A stretch of DNA of 64,000 bases from Chryseobacterium sp. SSA4.19 (GTDB lineage: Bacteria; Bacteroidota; Bacteroidia; Flavobacteriales; Weeksellaceae): positions 95,582-159,581 of the forward strand of contig NZ_JAKVIP010000009.1 of assembly GCF_022601875.1 (NCBI RefSeq), given 5' to 3'. The notes under the pieces were generated by a model. The model was not told the origin of the DNA. It worked only from the letters and a program-made list of their open reading frames with translations, and did no database searches. Both the position numbers and the translations under genes were made by a program. Below are positions 60,430-64,000 of the stretch, piece after piece. The stretch's first letter is position 1, and each line of letters opens with the position of its first letter.

Positions 60430-62475
60430 TTATTTAAAATCAGTGTCTTTTGCCTGATTTACTTCATACGATTTTACATTCATCGTCATATCCATTCCCA
60501 TCTGGTTCACAGAGATGGTATATGGCATTTTAACGCCTGCTACATCCTTATAATTTGAAAATACGGTAGGAACACTCATTTCCTGTCCCTGAGCTTTTAC
60601 CGTTTTGGTTTCACCGGTTTTCAATCCTGTTTTCACACTGTAATAGTAGGTAGTATCTCCACCTTTTACTGCATACGAATCTTCTCCGCCTACTTTTTCA
60701 ATCCCAGCTACCTTGTAATCAGCAGACTTTGCGAAACCTAACTCTTCAAATAGTTCCGTGTTTTTTTGCTTTTCAGCAATCTGTTCTGCTTTCATAGGTA
60801 CTTTTTGTCCCATTTGTTCAGAATATCCTGTTTTTCCGTCAAATACCTGTTTCTGAACTACCTGTCCCATAGCCGTGACCATGGTTGCTTCTTTCCCTCC
60901 TTGGGCTTTAACCATTTTAAGATCAATATTCTGTCCCTGCATTGTCATAGAGGCATTCATCGAATAGGAAGAGATTTTAGCAATATTCGCTTTTCCACCA
61001 ATCGCATCAATATATTTATCTGCAATAGAAGCTACCGTTACATTGGCATCCACTTTTTTAGATGATGGTTTTGCAACAGGATTGGCATCCTGGTCATAGT
61101 ATTTTACAGGATAGCCCAGTTTTTCTAATCCTTCGGAAATATCAGATGCTTTTCCGGCAATGAAAATCCGGCTTTGGTTCGGTAAAATATTGGTTTTTAC
61201 AGCATTGGAAACATCTGAAGCCGTTACTTTATCAATAGACTTTAAGTAATTGGTATAGAAATCAGCAGGAAGGTCGTAGATTTTTTGGTTAAGTGCAAAT
61301 CTCGCAATGGTCTCAGGTTTTTCCAGGGACATAATAAAGTTTCCTTTAAGCTTTGCCTTGGCATTTTCAAGCTCTTCAGGCTTTACCGTTGAAATACCGT
61401 TAAGTTCATTGATGAATTCTTTAACCGCTTTGTCTGTTACTTCATTTCTTACGCTTGCGCTTGCGGAGAACTGCGGAGAATATTTGCTTGGGCTCATATT
61501 GGAATATGCTCCGTAAGTAAATCCGTTTTTCTCACGAAGGTTCATGAAAAGCCTGGCTTCACCACCACCGCCAAGTATATAGTTTGCGATTGTTGCAGGG
61601 AAATAATCCGGATTTTTCATTTTCAGCGTGTTCAGGTTGTTAAGGGAAACCACAGATTGCACGGCAGTAGGCACGTCCACCACATCAATCTCAGTTTTTA
61701 CAACATTGGAAGCAGGCTCTAGCGGGGTAATCGGCGTATTTGCTTTTTTCCATCCGCTGAAAGCTTTTTCGATCAGAGGCTTTACTTTTTCAAATTTTAC
61801 ATCTCCAACAATTACCAGGTAGGCATTATCCGGAGCATAATATTTCTTATAGGTATTTTGTACATCAGCCAACTGAATTTTATTGATGGATTCAACGGTT
61901 TCAAATTCTCCTCTTGATGTGTTTTTTCCGTACATCAAAGCATTGGAAACCCTTGAGGCAATAGCAGATGCATTTTTTTCTTCAGATTTCAAACCTTCGA
62001 TCGCTCTTTCTTTAGAATTCTGAATTTCTTCAGCAGAGAACTTAGGATTAACAATGGCGTCAGCCATTAAGCTTAATACCTGAGGGAAATACTTGGAAAG
62101 AGAACTGGCAGCGGCTCCGCCCGAAGAGAAATTTAAGTTCGCTCCCAGGTAGTCCACTTTTTTATTGAATGCATCCTTGCTCATGTTGGTTGTTCCGTTC
62201 TCGAACTGTTCAGCCATGATTTCACTTACCCCTGTTACACTTCCTTCGTTGTATGGAGGTCTGTCCATCGTAAGGTTTGCACTTACTCTAGGTAATTTAT
62301 TGTTCTCCACCACCATTACCGTAAGGCCGTTGCTCAGTTGGAATGTTTTTGGCTTGGCAATAATGATCACGGGTGTTGGGCCCGGCTTTGGCATTGCGTT
62401 AAGATCTATTTTTTGTGCTGAAACCATTCCTGCGAAGAAAAATGCTGCAGCTATATATGTTAATTGCTTTTTCAT
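60430..62475 (-). CDS. M16 family peptidase-like protein, inactive subunit with C-terminal LolA-like extension
   Basis: A 681-residue exported protein (signal MKKQLTYIAAAFFFAGMVSA). Residues about 45-450 form an M16 (insulinase-type) peptidase fold, but the zinc motif HxxEH is lost: where the partner has TGFAHFFEHLLFEGT, this protein has TGVSEIMAEQFENGT, with all three ligands replaced. The rest of the fold is kept (AYLVIVGDVKFEKVKPLIEK; GGEARLFMNLREKNGFTYG). The C-terminal 200 residues add a beta-rich lipoprotein-carrier-like domain (YIDAIGGKANIAKISSYSMN; MKMPYTISVNQM-type strands). It lies 49 bases downstream of the catalytic M16 gene; the two probably form a heterodimer. Confidence 0.85.
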   Translation of the reverse strand: MKKQLTYIAAAFFFAGMVSAQKIDLNAMPKPGPTPVIIIAKPKTFQLSNGLTVMVVENNKLPRVSANLTMDRPPYNEGSVTGVSEIMAEQFENGTTNMSKDAFNKKVDYLGANLNFSSGGAAASSLSKYFPQVLSLMADAIVNPKFSAEEIQNSKERAIEGLKSEEKNASAIASRVSNALMYGKNTSRGEFETVESINKIQLADVQNTYKKYYAPDNAYLVIVGDVKFEKVKPLIEKAFSGWKKANTPITPLEPASNVVKTEIDVVDVPTAVQSVVSLNNLNTLKMKNPDYFPATIANYILGGGGEARLFMNLREKNGFTYGAYSNMSPSKYSPQFSASASVRNEVTDKAVKEFINELNGISTVKPEELENAKAKLKGNFIMSLEKPETIARFALNQKIYDLPADFYTNYLKSIDKVTASDVSNAVKTNILPNQSRIFIAGKASDISEGLEKLGYPVKYYDQDANPVAKPSSKKVDANVTVASIADKYIDAIGGKANIAKISSYSMNASMTMQGQNIDLKMVKAQGGKEATMVTAMGQVVQKQVFDGKTGYSEQMGQKVPMKAEQIAEKQKNTELFEELGFAKSADYKVAGIEKVGGEDSYAVKGGDTTYYYSVKTGLKTGETKTVKAQGQEMSVPTVFSNYKDVAGVKMPYTISVNQMGMDMTMNVKSYEVNQAKDTDFK

Positions 62476-62524
62476 TTGTAAAAATTTAATTTTTAATAAT
62501 CATTAACTTAAAAGTCTTAACTGA

Positions 62525-63838
62525 TTACTTTTTTTCAGGAACGTAATTGATGATGATTCTTTGGTTGGCATTAAGATACTTTTTCGCCGCATTCTGAAGA
62601 TCCTGTCTTGTGATAGATCTGTAAATATCAATTTCTTTGTTAATTAAATTGGTATTGCCCATCAATACGTGGTTGGTAGCAAGTGAAGCGGCAATTCCCT
62701 GGATGCTTGAATTGGCATTTACAAACTGGTTCTCATACTGGTTCTGAAGCTTCTGGTAATCTTCTTCGGAAATTAAAGTCGTCTGAAGTTTTTTGATTTC
62801 AGCATCGATATCAGACTGAAGCGCTGCTTTAGTCGTTTGTCCCATAGGGATTGCGAAGAATGCAAAAATACTGTAGTCTTCAAGACCTTGATTAAAAGCA
62901 GCTACCTGAAGGGCTTTCTTATCCTGATCAACTAACTTTTTGTATAAAACCGAAGATTTACCGTTGCTTAAATAAGAAGAAAGCATATCCAAAACATATG
63001 CATCTTTTTCTTTATTCCCCGGTGTTCTGTAAGCAAAAATATAGGCAGGAAGCTGGATATTCGGATCTGTTGCAGTAACTTCTTTTTCCTGGGTGATTGG
63101 AGCTTCTTTCGGGAAGTTTTTAGGAGTAACGGTACCTTTAGGAATTCCTCCGTAATAATCCTCGATCCATTTTTTAGTCTGTTCAGGCTTAATATCTCCT
63201 GCTACTACTAACGTAGCATTGTTCGGAACGTAGTACTTTTTATAAAATGCCTGGAATTCCTCTAATTTTGCGGAATTAAGATCTTCCATAGAACCAATAG
63301 TCGGCCAGTTGTATGGGTGATTGGTGAATAAATTTTTCTGAATGGTACTGAAAAGATTTCCATATGGCTGATTATCCATTCTTAATCTCTTTTCTTCTTT
63401 TACAACTTCTCTTTGCGTATCTACCCCAATTTGATTAATAACCGCATGGCGCATTCTTTCGGCTTCCATCCACAACCCTAGCTGTTCGTTATTTGAAGGG
63501 AAGGTTTCGTAGTAATATGTTCTGTCATTTGTTGTGTTCGCATTATTCTGCCCTCCGTTTGAAGAAACTATTTTAAACCAGTCACCTCTTTTAATATTAG
63601 GAGTTCCTTCAAATAAAAGGTGCTCGAAGAAATGAGCAAAACCTGTTCTTCCCTTTACTTCATCCTTCGCACCTACATGGTACATTACACCTGTGGTTAC
63701 TACAGGTGCTGTATTATCCTGATGGAGAATTACGTGAAGACCATTTGGAAGATCATATTCTTCAAATTTAATTTGTTGCGCATTCAGAGCCATTCCGAAG
63801 AAAGCTGCAGCAGCAACAGAAAGGAGTCGCTTTTTCAT
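62525..63838 (-). CDS. M16 family zinc peptidase, catalytic subunit
   Basis: A 437-residue periplasmic peptidase (signal MKKRLLSVAAAAFFGMALNA). The inverted zinc motif is intact, HFFEH in GFAHFFEHLLFEGT. The distal Glu is expected in the following helix region (QREVVKEEKRLRMDNQPYG). The two M16 halves are visible (first to about residue 200; second with NATLVVAGDIKPEQTKKWIE and AYIFAYRTPGNKEKDAYVLD). Such enzymes degrade peptides in a closed chamber. The frame is open seven codons further; 63838 is chosen for the signal peptide. It is first in the two-gene M16 operon. Confidence 0.92.
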   Translation of the reverse strand: MKKRLLSVAAAAFFGMALNAQQIKFEEYDLPNGLHVILHQDNTAPVVTTGVMYHVGAKDEVKGRTGFAHFFEHLLFEGTPNIKRGDWFKIVSSNGGQNNANTTNDRTYYYETFPSNNEQLGLWMEAERMRHAVINQIGVDTQREVVKEEKRLRMDNQPYGNLFSTIQKNLFTNHPYNWPTIGSMEDLNSAKLEEFQAFYKKYYVPNNATLVVAGDIKPEQTKKWIEDYYGGIPKGTVTPKNFPKEAPITQEKEVTATDPNIQLPAYIFAYRTPGNKEKDAYVLDMLSSYLSNGKSSVLYKKLVDQDKKALQVAAFNQGLEDYSIFAFFAIPMGQTTKAALQSDIDAEIKKLQTTLISEEDYQKLQNQYENQFVNANSSIQGIAASLATNHVLMGNTNLINKEIDIYRSITRQDLQNAAKKYLNANQRIIINYVPEKK

Positions 63839-63866
63839 AAATAGAAATTGTTTTGTCAATTAGTGC

Positions 63867-63898
63867 CAAAAATACTTTAAATATTACAATATTCCCAA
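63867..63898 (-). promoter_or_regulatory. Promoter of the M16 peptidase operon
   Basis: Read leftward, TTG (63898-63896), 21 bases, then TATTTTTG (63874-63867), about 28 bases before the start at 63838. The remaining bases to 64000 are AT-rich with no gene visible. Confidence 0.6.
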
Positions 63899-64000
63899 AA
63901 CAATTCTTTAACTTTTATATTTAGAAGTTGTTTAAACTTTTAATTTTTTGATTAGCCTTAAAGAAAATGCTAAAAAGTGCAGGTTCTTCCAGGTAATATC

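Overview
The window is chromosomal DNA from a low-GC member of the Bacteroidota, most likely a Flavobacteriia/Weeksellaceae organism of the Chryseobacterium–Elizabethkingia kind. The signs are a complete gldKLMN cluster (gliding motility / type IX secretion), a PNGase F-type glycoamidase joined to a GLPGLI-like domain, a split transketolase, short lipoprotein signals ending in SC or GC, almost no Shine-Dalgarno sequences, and more than twenty copies of the Bacteroidota -7 promoter box TAnnTTTG just upstream of genes. I made the species-level guess from protein character alone; no database search was possible.

Layout. 1-6803: the 3' part of glmS, then gldK-gldL-gldM-gldN and an FAD oxidoreductase. 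6902-8986: a SemiSWEET-like transporter, two small lipoproteins and an unknown small membrane protein. 9127-14856: a tripartite RND efflux operon (adaptor, pump, outer-membrane channel). 15465-20351: a TPR/AraC-type membrane-anchored regulator, an M20 peptidase and two unknown genes. 20640-26075: tRNA-Ser(GGA), L-asparaginase, TrmH, a two-gene HTTM-like membrane cassette, then the leftward operon tsaD - unknown - rsmE. 26080-31932: tamB, an Lrp/AsnC regulator and a small membrane protein. 31984-33295: a decayed SPASM-domain peptide maturase and a GC-richer outer-membrane beta-barrel gene. 33400-41979: split transketolase, a sodium/solute symporter, a pirin-reductase-OsmC-acetyltransferase operon, an MFS pump and an exported unknown. 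42187-48997: asnB, the PNGase F-like enzyme, rsmB, a PhnA-like zinc-ribbon protein and an ABC ATPase. 49083-59745: YceI, pheS, a DUF3108 protein, a ferredoxin reductase/ferredoxin pair, LOG, GNAT, pepD, a lipoprotein, a LURP-one-like protein, recR and two GT2 glycosyltransferases. 59951-63838: secG and a pair of M16 peptidase genes, one catalytic and one degenerate.

Most genes are housekeeping: cell-wall precursor supply, translation and RNA modification, envelope biogenesis, export and stress chemistry. Strong intrinsic terminators separate many units. The accessory-looking stretch is 31933-33295. It holds remnants of a grasp-with-spasm type RiPP maturase that had no intact reading frame: its cysteine motifs can be read only by hopping between frames. 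Next to it is a beta-barrel gene of clearly different base composition. No intact new defence or mobile system was seen, and no CRISPR array, insertion sequence or rRNA is present.
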